NCBI RefSeq assembly: GCF_019317285.1
Contig: NZ_CP079218.1
Location: forward strand, 1,674,001-1,738,000
DNA length: 64,000 nucleotides
Reading direction: 5' to 3'
DNA from: Pedobacter sp. D749
GTDB taxonomy: Bacteria; Bacteroidota; Bacteroidia; Sphingobacteriales; Sphingobacteriaceae
In this document: piece by piece, positions 9,701 through 18,584 of the stretch
How positions within the stretch are numbered: the first letter of the stretch is position 1
How the letters are laid out: every line of letters begins with the position of its first letter
The notes under the pieces: generated by a model
Told to the model about the DNA's origin: nothing
The model's database searches: none
Seen by the model: only the letters and a program-made list of their open reading frames with translations
Position numbers and translations under genes: made by a program

Positions 9701-12301
9701 TGGGTTTTGGCGCATTCCCTGTGTTTTGATTTTTCGGTGTGGGAACTCTTCGGGAGCCTTCTTAACGGAGGTAGGCTTGTAGTTATTTCGCGGGATACTG
9801 CCCGTAATACGATGGCTTTTGCCGATATGCTGGAAACAGAAAGGGTCAGTGTCCTGAATCAGACGCCATCGATGTTCAGTAACCTTTTAACCGAGATACT
9901 GGAGCGTGATCATATCCGCCTTGGCCTGCGTTATGTGATATTCGGTGGGGAAGCCTTGAAACCGGGTATGCTACAGTTATGGCACAAGCGTTATCCTGAT
10001 GTTCGGCTGGTCAATATGTATGGGATAACGGAGACAACGGTCCACGTAACCATTAAAGAGATCGGCGAGTCGGAGATCACCTGCGGTCAAAGTAACATAG
10101 GTGTTCCCTTTAAGAGTCATTATATCTGTTTGGTGGATGATCTTTTATGCCCTGTACCTGACGGATCTGTAGGAGAGATCATTGTCGGGGGTGCATCGGT
10201 AAGCGGTGGTTACCTGAACCGGGAAAGCTTAAGCGGTGAAAGGTTCATCAGTCTTCCTGGCCGTCCATCTGAGCGTTTTTACCGCTCGGGTGACTTGGCC
10301 GTACGTATGCCTAACGGTGAATATGTATATATGGGCAGAAAGGACATGCAGGTAAAGATCCGGGGCTACCGTATTGAGACAGGAGAAATAGAAAGTGTAC
10401 TTATGGGGCACAGCTCGGTCAGGTCAGCAGCCGTACTTGCCCGTACAGATGCCTCCGGCATAGCCAGTTTATGTGCTTATTACTCAGTGACGGAGGCCCT
10501 GGACAGTTCAGAAGTGCGGAACTACCTGCGCATGCATCTTCCGGACTACATGCTTCCATCCGTTTATATAAAAGTTGACTCGATCCCTTATACCAGCAAT
10601 GGTAAGGCTGACTACGACCAGCTGAAATCCATCGTGTTAGCGGAGGAGGAAGAAAAGCCCTTAGCATTACCCGAAACGGAGATACAGTCTGTATTATTGA
10701 GTGTATGGCAGGGCGTACTTAACCGTTTCCATCTGGGTATAGATGACAATTTTTTCGAGGTTGGTGGAGATTCGATCAAGGCGATCCAGATCTCAAGCCG
10801 CCTGTATAAAGAGGGTTATAAGCTAGAAGTACGGCAGTTGTTTGAACATCCTACGATCCGTCTTCAAAGTTTATATGTGAGCCCTGTAGTTGTTGTTGCC
10901 GATCAGGGGGCTGTTCATGGCGAGGTATTATTGAGCCCGGTCCAGCAATGGTTTTTTGGTAGCGGTCACCCTGACCGCCATCATTACAACCAATCAGTAA
11001 TGCTGGCCGTACCTTCGGGACTGGATGAGTCTGGACTGAGTTCGATACTGACCGCCCTTCAGAGGCACCACGATATATTGCGTGTTTATTACAAGGAAGC
11101 AGGTAGGGATATCCGTCAGCTGACGGGTGATCTGTCCCATCCTGTGAGCGTAAAGGTTCTGGATTTGCGTGGCAAGATCAACTGGCAGCAGCAGATGCAC
11201 GATTCGGGTCAGCAGGTCCAGGAGAGTATGGACCTGTCGTCGGGTCCTTTACTTAAAGTGGTATTGTTCCGTCTTGATTCAGGTGACCGGCTTTTGCTGG
11301 TCTCGCACCATTTGGTTATAGATGGTGTTTCCTGGCGGATATTGTTTGAGGACCTAGACCAGCTGACCATTCAGTACCGGAACGGTGAGGAGTATAAGCT
11401 GCCATTGAAGACAGACTCTTACCAGCGCTGGGTTTCGGGGCTTTTGGCGCATGTTCCTGTTCTCCAGTCATTGGAGCAGGATTATTGGGCTGCTGTGGTG
11501 GAACGTTCTTTGGGGTCAAAGTTATGGCCATCCTTTGAAGGTTCTTATCAGACAGGAGAAATGGGGGTGGTCTCATTTACTTTGGACCGGGATGAAACAG
11601 AAATGCTGCTGACTGGGGTGAACGGTGCTTATAATACAGAGATAAACGATATCCTTCTTACGGGCCTTTTCCGCTCGTTACATCAGGAGTACGGCCAAGA
11701 CCGTTTGCTGGTGTCGATGGAAGGACATGGTCGGGAGGAGATCCTCGCCGGAGTTGATATCAGCCGCACGGTTGGTTGGTTTACCAGTATCTATCCGTTG
11801 TTACTGGAAGTTTCGGTTGGTTCATCGATATCGGACCAGCTGATTGCGGTGAAGGAACAGTTGCGTCAGGTTCCGTCCAGGGGTATAGGTTACGGCATAC
11901 TTGCTTACCTTGGAAATGGGGTTTTGTCGGGTAGTATCTCCCCTGAGATCAGTTTCAATTACCTGGGACAGTTTGACTCAGATACAGCGGATAAGGAATT
12001 CGATATCGCAACAGAATCCTCGGGCCAAAGCCGCAGTCCCAGAACGCAGAGCACTTTTGTGCTGGATATATCGGGAATGATCGTCTCGGGGGAACTGACC
12101 CTTGAGCTGGGTTATCACCAGTTACATATTCCGGCAGAACAGGCCGTACGGCTGAAAGACCACTACCACAATGCCCTTAAAGAGATCATCAATCATTGTG
12201 CAAACCTTGAAACCAAACAATTAACCCCTAGCGATTTTAATCAAAATATCGATGTGTTGAGTATGGATGATTTAAATACCATTGAAGGTTTATTCAACTA
12301 A
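3734..12301 (+). CDS. Hybrid PKS-NRPS: KS-(dead AT)-KR-PCP-C-A(Thr)-PCP-E
   Basis: The 2855-residue protein has a KS at about 1-430 with Cys166 (DTACSSS), HGTGTKLGDP and KTNIGHLDNAAG, so all three catalytic residues are present. Residues about 450-700 resemble a shrunken acyltransferase whose GHSxG is replaced by ATGIG (Gly592), so it should be inactive. Then come a KR (VTGGASGIG, Tyr1129 in YAAAN), a PCP (Ser1288, GGHS), a C domain (HHIISDGWS), an A domain, a PCP (Ser2347, GGDS) and an epimerase with canonical HHLVIDGVSW, EGHGRE and RTVGWFTSIYP. The A-domain pocket reads D-F-W-N-I-G-M-V-H-K, the known threonine code. Inferred job: add a malonate unit to seryl thioester, reduce it to the hydroxyl, add Thr and epimerise it. 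Malonate must be supplied in trans. There is no DH or ER. GC content jumps from about 37% to about 52% near 5830 and falls back near 12190. Confidence 0.95.
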   Translation: MENNKCVAVIGMSGVFPEASTLVELYNNLKSGKDSVRQISDERIANSSLSYDKRYQQIGFLNRIDYFDNQFFKISKKEAEVMDPHQRFILELCCQAIENSGYKLKDVSGSNTAVFLSSHPYPAYAFYFIEDDDPTVQTGNLIAMSAGRVSHILNLTGPALNIDTACSSSLVAIHEASQKLITGEVDTALVGGVSLAIKYPEISSYVTGITSPDGKSKAFDQSANGTGGGEGGGILFLKRLDMAIEDNDIIHAIIRGGAINQDGGRSNGLTAPSPVAQAEVLKKAWKNAEIDPESIGYIEAHGTGTKLGDPIEFQAISDAFNAFTDKRHFCAVSTIKTNIGHLDNAAGIAGVIKGILALKNRALFPSLHFTIPNPYIDFENSAAYINTDFKEWESCGFPRRCGISSFGLSGTNAHIVLEEAPSHAQKVIENENDDLPSFLKISAKTSIALTQYIDHIIQYLRVADSAFSDIVYSLNTGRDDYKYRVALVFESKEQLIEDLNEIRNELKRNEVVSVPDNIQTVLLLSDSILDAELFMHLVSSNRLFSKLKLDIEKIVGFDISDHHILSSFSIQYFLIKQWETYGIKINKIIATGIGKIIKDLFRGHIDLTRAITLITESEIGNDSFDEEKFRFYLNELQASTPLVLLEVGKDSLLVKTLRTWSDSDRFTIISPLTGNNSTLQQLSELYRFGFDIDWGCYYSGSTARRVEVPVYPFERVRCWIREALPTRVHNWFHELVWDAAEAKGFTGVTGNSYVIIMDELGLGLGLISALRLAGNECITVSRGKRYEMESAGAYIIDPEEESCYEQLYEDLRTMTKLTGIIDLSGYRKVEAGTEAQAVKYLYSQVYLAKYFSGHLCRKGFEYVQVSSNGYRIGTGDDPVLAIHTAGSCFLKGVLSEYTGLKARGIDVDIYTEHVSDAIGYVFKELGTEDNIKFVGYRLGKRYVQQFKKVAAPELHQSSVPVIRSGGVYLVTGGASGIGLEISKSLSRVSGVRLIILGQTFLPVKAQWNDTSDLSPVEQERISALKSLEASGALVDYYGLDMREEAAMSVTFEKIRQTTVKLDGIIHSAGVGISGYSLSEQTNSEIDSILGPKIYGTYFLDKYSRELHPDFLVMFSSLNSLVPKRRSAVYAAANGYQDGYCNYSGYQGTKFIGINWPGWSECGMGARGLGGSAPENTGEDVLKHITTGDGIDSFYALLDMGRANTAVAEVDITGFKINPFFSVGNEVVLNPSVSMGLSPSAGEGSGPDEALTISGLSQAESRVHMVWQEILKAETISVDSDFFEMGGHSLNGSQVINRLEKLFEVELEFEDLFEYPTIRSLSAYIEQLQSAGDMTEYSDISHIPDSVYYDLSHSQRRLWALSHQPGSGLAYNLVGTHVLEGDLDVEAFRRAFGEVVSRHEILRTGFHEVSGEPVQQVEPFSSMGFSVVYRDLRGLSEDSVELQEIIREEVSKPFDLSEAGLLRSQLLHLSADRYLFVFTMHHIISDGWSMRVLLKEVSVLYLYYKKGGAYPLAELRLQYRDYARWQVQELADPAHRSRAYWKEQFSGQLPLLSVRGDKSRPVQKSYNGSREHFMIGADVSDGLSMLSRSHDSTLYMGVLTSLYILLYKYSHQRDIIIGTPVSGRSHRDLEEQIGFYVNTLALRMQFEESWSYIGLLRRVKERCLEAFAHDQYPFDCLLEDLSLVRDPGRSPLFDVMLTFEGSGSSEEMLEGITISNNETELPVSKFDLTWIVVSGESGLSVNIEYNTDLFSREWILQLGSHYQELLRSIVLNPDMRLHELNCLTTAEAERFHQVPFFSFPLGTLHSVFEERVLAGGSSVALSYQGASLSYSELSFRSNQLARYLRDVQGVTANDLIGILLSPGLDMVVSVLGILKAGGGYVPLDPSYPEDRIGFMVKDSSVKAVLTTGSFSVLLGSCSGPTVLLVDEVFSGQGSYSGASLADLNNPADTAYVIYTSGSTGTPKGVSVSHSNVMNLLFHDDFEYEFSSSDVWVLAHSLCFDFSVWELFGSLLNGGRLVVISRDTARNTMAFADMLETERVSVLNQTPSMFSNLLTEILERDHIRLGLRYVIFGGEALKPGMLQLWHKRYPDVRLVNMYGITETTVHVTIKEIGESEITCGQSNIGVPFKSHYICLVDDLLCPVPDGSVGEIIVGGASVSGGYLNRESLSGERFISLPGRPSERFYRSGDLAVRMPNGEYVYMGRKDMQVKIRGYRIETGEIESVLMGHSSVRSAAVLARTDASGIASLCAYYSVTEALDSSEVRNYLRMHLPDYMLPSVYIKVDSIPYTSNGKADYDQLKSIVLAEEEEKPLALPETEIQSVLLSVWQGVLNRFHLGIDDNFFEVGGDSIKAIQISSRLYKEGYKLEVRQLFEHPTIRLQSLYVSPVVVVADQGAVHGEVLLSPVQQWFFGSGHPDRHHYNQSVMLAVPSGLDESGLSSILTALQRHHDILRVYYKEAGRDIRQLTGDLSHPVSVKVLDLRGKINWQQQMHDSGQQVQESMDLSSGPLLKVVLFRLDSGDRLLLVSHHLVIDGVSWRILFEDLDQLTIQYRNGEEYKLPLKTDSYQRWVSGLLAHVPVLQSLEQDYWAAVVERSLGSKLWPSFEGSYQTGEMGVVSFTLDRDETEMLLTGVNGAYNTEINDILLTGLFRSLHQEYGQDRLLVSMEGHGREEILAGVDISRTVGWFTSIYPLLLEVSVGSSISDQLIAVKEQLRQVPSRGIGYGILAYLGNGVLSGSISPEISFNYLGQFDSDTADKEFDIATESSGQSRSPRTQSTFVLDISGMIVSGELTLELGYHQLHIPAEQAVRLKDHYHNALKEIINHCANLETKQLTPSDFNQNIDVLSMDDLNTIEGLFN

Positions 12302-12305
12302 AAAT

Positions 12306-15300
12306 ATGAGTTCAAATAAAATACAATCCGTTTACCCACTAACACCCATGCAAGAAGGAATGTTATTTCACTTTTTGTATGATGAAAAAGATTCAGCGTA
12401 TTTCGAACAGGTATCTTATGCGCTAAAAGGTGTCCTGAATATAGATATTTTTAAAAAAAGTGTAGCTCAATTAGTTAGCAGACACGATGCGCTAAGAACT
12501 TCAATCGTATATGAAGGTGTATCTAACCCCATGCAAGTTGTATTAACAGAGAGGGAAATCCAATTTCAATACAAAGATTTACGTCAAAAAGGGAATGATA
12601 TATTAAAAAGTCAATGCATCGAGCAGTATAAAGCTGAGGACAAAGAAAAGAGCTTTAATTTAACTAATGATATTTTAATTAGAATAGCAGTTCTACAAAC
12701 CCATGCAGATGTATTTGAAATCATTTGGAGTTATCACCATATTATTATGGACGGCTGGTGTATCGGAATTCTAAGCAAAGAATTTTATACCATCTATCAC
12801 GGCTTGAATAATAATATCTCCTTTCGCCTTCCACCTGTCTCAAATAACTATCAGTCTTATATAGAATGGTTGAAAAGGCAAGATGCTAAAATTTCCAAGT
12901 CGTTTTGGGAGGGAGTTTTAGATGGGTACGAAACACCAACTGGAATATTTGGAGCAGATAAAAAATCAGAACAAAAAAGAGGGTATCAGAACGAGTCATT
13001 TGAACTAAAGCTGGGTGAGCAGTTGACCAATGATCTTACCAAACTTGCGATCAGTTGCAATGTAACATTCAATATCGTCATTCAAAGCATTTGGTCAATA
13101 TTATTGGCTAAATATAACAATACACTCGATGTCATGTTTGGCGCAGTGGTTTCTGGTCGACCATCAGAAATACCTGGAGTTGAACATATAGTTGGTCTGT
13201 TCATTAATACGATACCTGTAAGGGTGAGGTTTCAAGTCAATACAGATTTCGCGAGCTTAGCTGAAGATATTCAAAAACGATCAATTGAAAGTGAAAAATA
13301 CCATCATTATCCTTTAGCGGAAATCCAAGTGCAATGGGATCGGAAACGACCGCTTATAGATCATATTCTGATTTTTGAAAATTACCCGATTAGCGAGCAG
13401 ATTATTGCAAATGATTTAATAGAAAATACTTTTGAAATCTTTAATGGTCAAAACTTCGAACAGACGAGTTATGATCTAAATATTCTCATACTTCCAGGCA
13501 GTCAAACCATTATTTGTTTTAAATTCAATGAAAACAAATACACAAAAGATCGCATAAATCAAATTGTTCAAGATTTTTTATCTATTGCAAACGAAGTAAT
13601 AAAAGCCCCCTACGAAGCCGTTTTTCACAGTAGCTTTGATCAACATAAAGTTGATGAAGGTATAAGTGAGGAAGAGAAAGTGGTGACCTTGGTTGAACAT
13701 GAGCCAGATATTTCGAAACCAATGGATACCAATCAGCTTGAGATCGCAGAGAAATTAAAAATAATATGGAAAAATATTCTCGATAGTGATCGGCCCGGAC
13801 TGTCGGATAATTTCTTTGAGCTTGGCGGGCATTCTATAAAAGCAATCAGATTATCATCTTTAATTTATAAACAATTTGGTGTCAGAATTAGTGTCCGAAA
13901 TGTGTTTGATAATCCCACTATAAAAGGTTTAAGCGCCCTAATAGCGGTTTCAGAAAATGATAAATATCAAAAAATTCCTTTAGTACCAAAGTCGGACTAT
14001 TATGAAGTTTCGCATTCACAAAAAAGGTTATGGATTCTTAATAGACTAGAAAAAACAACAGCATTATATAATATTTACTTTACGTATAAATTTGACAATA
14101 CCTTAAATGTGGATGCTTTTAATAAAGCATTTGAGGTTCTTGTTAATCGCCACGAAATCCTTCGTTCCTACTTCATCTCAATAAACGACGAACCAAAACA
14201 AGTGGTCGATGAAAGTTATACCTGCCAACCGGAAATTGTTGATTTTCCCGGGGCTGAGGCGGAAATTTTGGACGATTTTTTTTCTGTTGAAATTAATTCT
14301 CCATTTGATCTCGAAAAAAAAGGACCTCTCCTCAGATGTAAAATAATTAATAACAAATCGAACTATTTTCTTTTGTTCGTTATACATCACAGCATTGCAG
14401 ATGCACAATCTCTGGGTGTTTTAAAAACAGAACTGATCATATTATATAATGCTTTTATTAAAGGGGAAAACAATCCTTTAAAGCCACTGCGTATTCAATA
14501 TAAAGACTTCTCAGCCTGGCAAAATAATGTAATTAAATCAAATGGAGGTTCAGAACACAAAAAATATTGGATTGACCTATTTGCCGGAGAGTTACCCGTT
14601 CTTGACTTTCCTACCGATAAAGAAAGACACCCTATAAAGACTTATAATGGCGAATTTTTATCGTTGGATTTTTCTGAAAAAGAATTACTAGCTATAAAAA
14701 AAATAACAATAACAAATAATTCCAGCCTGTTTATTACGCTTTTGGCAGCGGTTAAGGTATTGCTGTTCAGATACACCGGACAAAGAGATATAACGATCGG
14801 AACAACCGTGGCCGGACGCGAGCATCCCGAATTGCAAGATCAAATTGGATTTTTTGTTAATACCTTAGTTCTTCGATCTCAGTTGGAAGAGGATATTACC
14901 TTTAATGGGTATGCAGACATACTTAGAGAGCATGTAATGGATGGCTTTAGTCATCAGATATATCCTTTTGACCTCTTAGTAGAAGAGTTGAATTTAGCGA
15001 GGGATCTAAGCCGTTCCCCTTTGTTTGACATATTGGTAGAGTTTCAGGATATGGAAACACATACGGGAAATCCAGAAATGGACGGACTTTCTATAGAACT
15101 TGTAGATAATAAGTTTTTGACGACGAAATACGATTTGTCTTTTAAATTCATTCAGGAAAAGTCTTTAACGCTTTATCTTGAATTCAATACTGATCTGTTT
15201 GATCGGATACGCATTGAGAAAATATTAGCACATTTTAAGGAGTTAATATCATCGTTAGTTACCAATCCCGATCAAAAAATCCGCGATATCAATCTAATTC

Positions 15301-18300
15301 CGAATATCGAAATAGTACAGGCTGCTGAATTTAACAATACGAAACATGATTTTCAGGATTGCGCGGTATCGCTAACTACACTGTTAGAAAAACAGAGCTT
15401 AGATTGTCCAGATTCAATTGCCACTATTACAGATGATCGAGCACTCACTTATAGAGAGCTTAATAGTTTAGCGAATAAACTAGCGGCTTATTTACAACAA
15501 AATTTTAAGGTAAGAAAAGGAGATGTAGTTGCCATATTAGCCCATCGCTCTGAATGTTTAATTGCAGCTATTATAGCGATAATGAAAACTGGTGCTGTAT
15601 TTCTACCGATTGACCCTAAAAATCCAAAGGAAAGAATAAAGTATATTTTGGAAGATTCCAATGCAGTTGCTTTACTAACAGAATCGGAATTTTTATTTGA
15701 TATAGATTTTGCAATTAATCATCTTTTTGCATTAGATGTACAAACTTATAGCCTGCCTGAAGGAGATATTCAATATAAAATTAGTACAGATACTTCTGAT
15801 CTCCTATACATTATTTATACATCTGGCTCCACCGGAACACCAAAGGGGGTAGCCATCGAAAATCGTAGTTTTGTGAATTATTTGCTCTGGGCCAACGAAT
15901 ATTATTTTGGAAATAAATGTGGCTATCATTTTGCTTTTTTTACCTCTATTTCTTTTGATCTGACTTTAACAAGTATTTTCTCTACGTTGTTGAGGGGCGA
16001 TAAACTTACAATATTTAAAGATGCACCGATAGATAATTTGCTTGAAAATGTCTTCTTCGGTAAGGCAGATGTCAATACGGTAAAGCTGACACCATCGTCA
16101 ATAACCATCTTAAGCTATTTTGCTATTAGGCCTACTAAAATTAAAAATGTGATAATTGGTGGCGAAGAACTGTTACCAAGTCATATAAGTACACTATGGA
16201 ATATTAATACTGAAATTAATATTTATAATGAATATGGACCAACTGAAACTACGGTAGGAAGTTCCGTGAAAAAAATAAAAAATGAGAATACGAATATCAG
16301 CATAGGAAAGCCAATAGCTAACACTAAAATATATTTGCTTAATTCAGATGGCGTGTTAGTGCCACAAGGCGTAGTGGGGTATATTCATATTGAGGGGGCT
16401 GGTTTAGCTCGAGAATATATCAATGATCCCAAGCTAACAACTGAAAAATTTATTTACAGGAGATCAATTACAACTGAGCGCCTGTATAACACAGGTGACC
16501 TTGGCAAATGGGATTTAAATAACGAGTTGCAATATTTAGGACGTGATGATAATCAAATCAAGATACGAGGCTATAGGGTCAACTTAACTGAAATTGAACA
16601 AGTTTTGGGAGCAGATCCTGATGTTAAGCAAGTTATCATATTAAATAGGGATGCTGGAGATCCAGAACTTACCGCATATATATTGTCTGACAACAGCGAT
16701 ATCGAGCCGCGGCTTAGAACGCTAGCTGCTAAGCATCTTCCTGCTTACATGATTCCAGATCACTTTATCGTATTAAATGAACTGCCAGTTAATAACAATG
16801 GAAAAGCTGATCATAATCAATTGAGGAGCAAGAAACCAGAAAGAGCGACGAAACAGTATAATCCCCCTTCGGATAATACTGAATATAAACTGGCCGAGAT
16901 ATGGGGTGAAATTCTATTGAAAGATATTTTGGACGTGGAGGAGAATTTTTTTGGATCAGGAGGACATTCCCTAAATGCAATAAAATTAGTTTCTAGAATT
17001 GAAAAAAGTTTTAATATAAAACTTAGCCTGATGGAGATTTTTTCTAACCCAACAATAAGCGCGCTTGCAGAAATTATCCGCACATCAGAAAAACTACAAG
17101 TAAATATAATTAACCCGATCCAACCCGCTAATGTATATGATTTGTCTCACGGACAAAAAGGACTTTTTTTTAAGTATATGCACCTTAGAGAGCCATTTGT
17201 ATTTAATATGGCCCGTGTTTTTGAGATTCAGGACGTCGATCCTGAAAAACTAAAAAGCGCTTTTAATGAGATAATCAAAAGACACGAAGCACTTAGAACC
17301 ATTTTTTTAAGTCTCAACGGCGAGCCAAAGTTGAGGATAATTCCTTCCGAAGAATTTAAATTTAACATTGAATATCACGATTTACGGCAACGGGAGGATA
17401 GATATGGCCAATTTAAAGTAATTAGGAATAAGCTGGCAACACAAAAATTCGATTTTTTAAAAGGTCCCTTGTTTAGCGTGAATCTTATCAACATTGAAGA
17501 TGATACTTCGTTTGTAATTTTTATCGTTGACCATATTATCTGTGATGCGTGGTCAATGACAATAGTTGAAAAAGAACTGGCTTTTTTATATAATAAAAAT
17601 AGCTCTACTCAAGATGTATTGCCGCCACTTCGGATTCAATACAAAGACTATGCTCACTGGCAACAGGAACAGTTAAATCAAGGTAGTTTTAATATTTACA
17701 GAGATTTTTGGCGTAATATGTTAGGCAGTAACCTACCCATTATTGATCTTCCGTATGACTATGCTATTCCTTCATCAATATCGATCAAAATTCCATCATA
17801 CCGTAATCATTTACATAAGGAGGTGGAACAGTTTTTTCAGATTAATCCGCGGGATGTTTCACAACTGTATGGCGTCATATTTTCAGCGAAACCCTTGACC
17901 GGCGCGTCTTACAAAGTGAAAATTTTTGGCAAGCTCGCTAACGATCTCCGTGAAATACCGGTAAAATATGATTTAAGCTTATTTAACATCTTATTGACCG
18001 CCTTAAACACCTACCTTTTTGTTTTAACCGGACAAGCGGACCTGGTAATTGGAACTCCCACCTCTATCAGGGAAGACGAGGATGTAAATAAGATCTTCGG
18101 TTGGTTTTTAGATACCTTAATATTAAGAAATCATATTGATGAAAATCATACGTTTTTGCAAAATGCATTGAAGATTTCAGCAAATGGGGCAGAAGCATTA
18201 GATAACCGATTCTACCCTTTTGAAAGATTACTGGATGATTTGGACATACCATTCTTTAAAATAGGTAAGGTGTTCTTACATCTAATGAATATGGAAAAGG

Positions 18301-18584
18301 ATCATGTTCTCAATCTTGACCCAACAGATGTTACGCCAATGCATTGCAATACAGGTACTCCGACATTTGACATCAACTTCACTTTTATTGAGTACGCAAA
18401 TGGTTACGAATTAACTTGCGATTATCGAGAGGAGCTCTTCAATGCGGAATCAATTGCAAAAATGATAGATGAGTATATCGAAATTTTGGGAAAAATAAAA
18501 GACTATATCAATCTACCAATATATCAAATGAAAAACAATCTTAATTATCAGGGCACCTCCCAAAATAATACCAAAGCAATATGA
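12306..18584 (+). CDS. Non-ribosomal peptide synthetase: C-PCP-C-A(Asn)-PCP-C(terminal)
   Basis: I start it at ATG 12306, four bases after the previous stop, rather than the in-frame TTG 12282; the protein then opens with a YPLTPMQEGMLFH motif usual for C domains that follow an epimerase. Order: C (YHHIIMDGWC), PCP (Ser510, GGHS) with no A domain between them, C with a slightly weakened motif (HHSIADAQS), A (YTSGSTGTPKG), PCP (Ser1555, GSGGHS) and a last C domain ending the protein at 2092 residues. The A pocket reads D-L-T-K-I-G-E-V-G-K, matching known asparagine codes. The final C has DHIICDAWS: the second His is kept but the first is Asp and the Gly is Ala. No thioesterase is fused, so release is inferred to be by the terminal C domain or a trans enzyme. 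The stop overlaps the exporter start (ATGA), indicating one operon. Confidence 0.94.
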   Translation: MSSNKIQSVYPLTPMQEGMLFHFLYDEKDSAYFEQVSYALKGVLNIDIFKKSVAQLVSRHDALRTSIVYEGVSNPMQVVLTEREIQFQYKDLRQKGNDILKSQCIEQYKAEDKEKSFNLTNDILIRIAVLQTHADVFEIIWSYHHIIMDGWCIGILSKEFYTIYHGLNNNISFRLPPVSNNYQSYIEWLKRQDAKISKSFWEGVLDGYETPTGIFGADKKSEQKRGYQNESFELKLGEQLTNDLTKLAISCNVTFNIVIQSIWSILLAKYNNTLDVMFGAVVSGRPSEIPGVEHIVGLFINTIPVRVRFQVNTDFASLAEDIQKRSIESEKYHHYPLAEIQVQWDRKRPLIDHILIFENYPISEQIIANDLIENTFEIFNGQNFEQTSYDLNILILPGSQTIICFKFNENKYTKDRINQIVQDFLSIANEVIKAPYEAVFHSSFDQHKVDEGISEEEKVVTLVEHEPDISKPMDTNQLEIAEKLKIIWKNILDSDRPGLSDNFFELGGHSIKAIRLSSLIYKQFGVRISVRNVFDNPTIKGLSALIAVSENDKYQKIPLVPKSDYYEVSHSQKRLWILNRLEKTTALYNIYFTYKFDNTLNVDAFNKAFEVLVNRHEILRSYFISINDEPKQVVDESYTCQPEIVDFPGAEAEILDDFFSVEINSPFDLEKKGPLLRCKIINNKSNYFLLFVIHHSIADAQSLGVLKTELIILYNAFIKGENNPLKPLRIQYKDFSAWQNNVIKSNGGSEHKKYWIDLFAGELPVLDFPTDKERHPIKTYNGEFLSLDFSEKELLAIKKITITNNSSLFITLLAAVKVLLFRYTGQRDITIGTTVAGREHPELQDQIGFFVNTLVLRSQLEEDITFNGYADILREHVMDGFSHQIYPFDLLVEELNLARDLSRSPLFDILVEFQDMETHTGNPEMDGLSIELVDNKFLTTKYDLSFKFIQEKSLTLYLEFNTDLFDRIRIEKILAHFKELISSLVTNPDQKIRDINLIPNIEIVQAAEFNNTKHDFQDCAVSLTTLLEKQSLDCPDSIATITDDRALTYRELNSLANKLAAYLQQNFKVRKGDVVAILAHRSECLIAAIIAIMKTGAVFLPIDPKNPKERIKYILEDSNAVALLTESEFLFDIDFAINHLFALDVQTYSLPEGDIQYKISTDTSDLLYIIYTSGSTGTPKGVAIENRSFVNYLLWANEYYFGNKCGYHFAFFTSISFDLTLTSIFSTLLRGDKLTIFKDAPIDNLLENVFFGKADVNTVKLTPSSITILSYFAIRPTKIKNVIIGGEELLPSHISTLWNINTEINIYNEYGPTETTVGSSVKKIKNENTNISIGKPIANTKIYLLNSDGVLVPQGVVGYIHIEGAGLAREYINDPKLTTEKFIYRRSITTERLYNTGDLGKWDLNNELQYLGRDDNQIKIRGYRVNLTEIEQVLGADPDVKQVIILNRDAGDPELTAYILSDNSDIEPRLRTLAAKHLPAYMIPDHFIVLNELPVNNNGKADHNQLRSKKPERATKQYNPPSDNTEYKLAEIWGEILLKDILDVEENFFGSGGHSLNAIKLVSRIEKSFNIKLSLMEIFSNPTISALAEIIRTSEKLQVNIINPIQPANVYDLSHGQKGLFFKYMHLREPFVFNMARVFEIQDVDPEKLKSAFNEIIKRHEALRTIFLSLNGEPKLRIIPSEEFKFNIEYHDLRQREDRYGQFKVIRNKLATQKFDFLKGPLFSVNLINIEDDTSFVIFIVDHIICDAWSMTIVEKELAFLYNKNSSTQDVLPPLRIQYKDYAHWQQEQLNQGSFNIYRDFWRNMLGSNLPIIDLPYDYAIPSSISIKIPSYRNHLHKEVEQFFQINPRDVSQLYGVIFSAKPLTGASYKVKIFGKLANDLREIPVKYDLSLFNILLTALNTYLFVLTGQADLVIGTPTSIREDEDVNKIFGWFLDTLILRNHIDENHTFLQNALKISANGAEALDNRFYPFERLLDDLDIPFFKIGKVFLHLMNMEKDHVLNLDPTDVTPMHCNTGTPTFDINFTFIEYANGYELTCDYREELFNAESIAKMIDEYIEILGKIKDYINLPIYQMKNNLNYQGTSQNNTKAI

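Noticed and set aside
12282..12305. Upstream TTG start for the third synthase
   Set aside because: It overlaps the previous gene and adds eight residues before the normal C-domain opening; ATG 12306 gives a better start.
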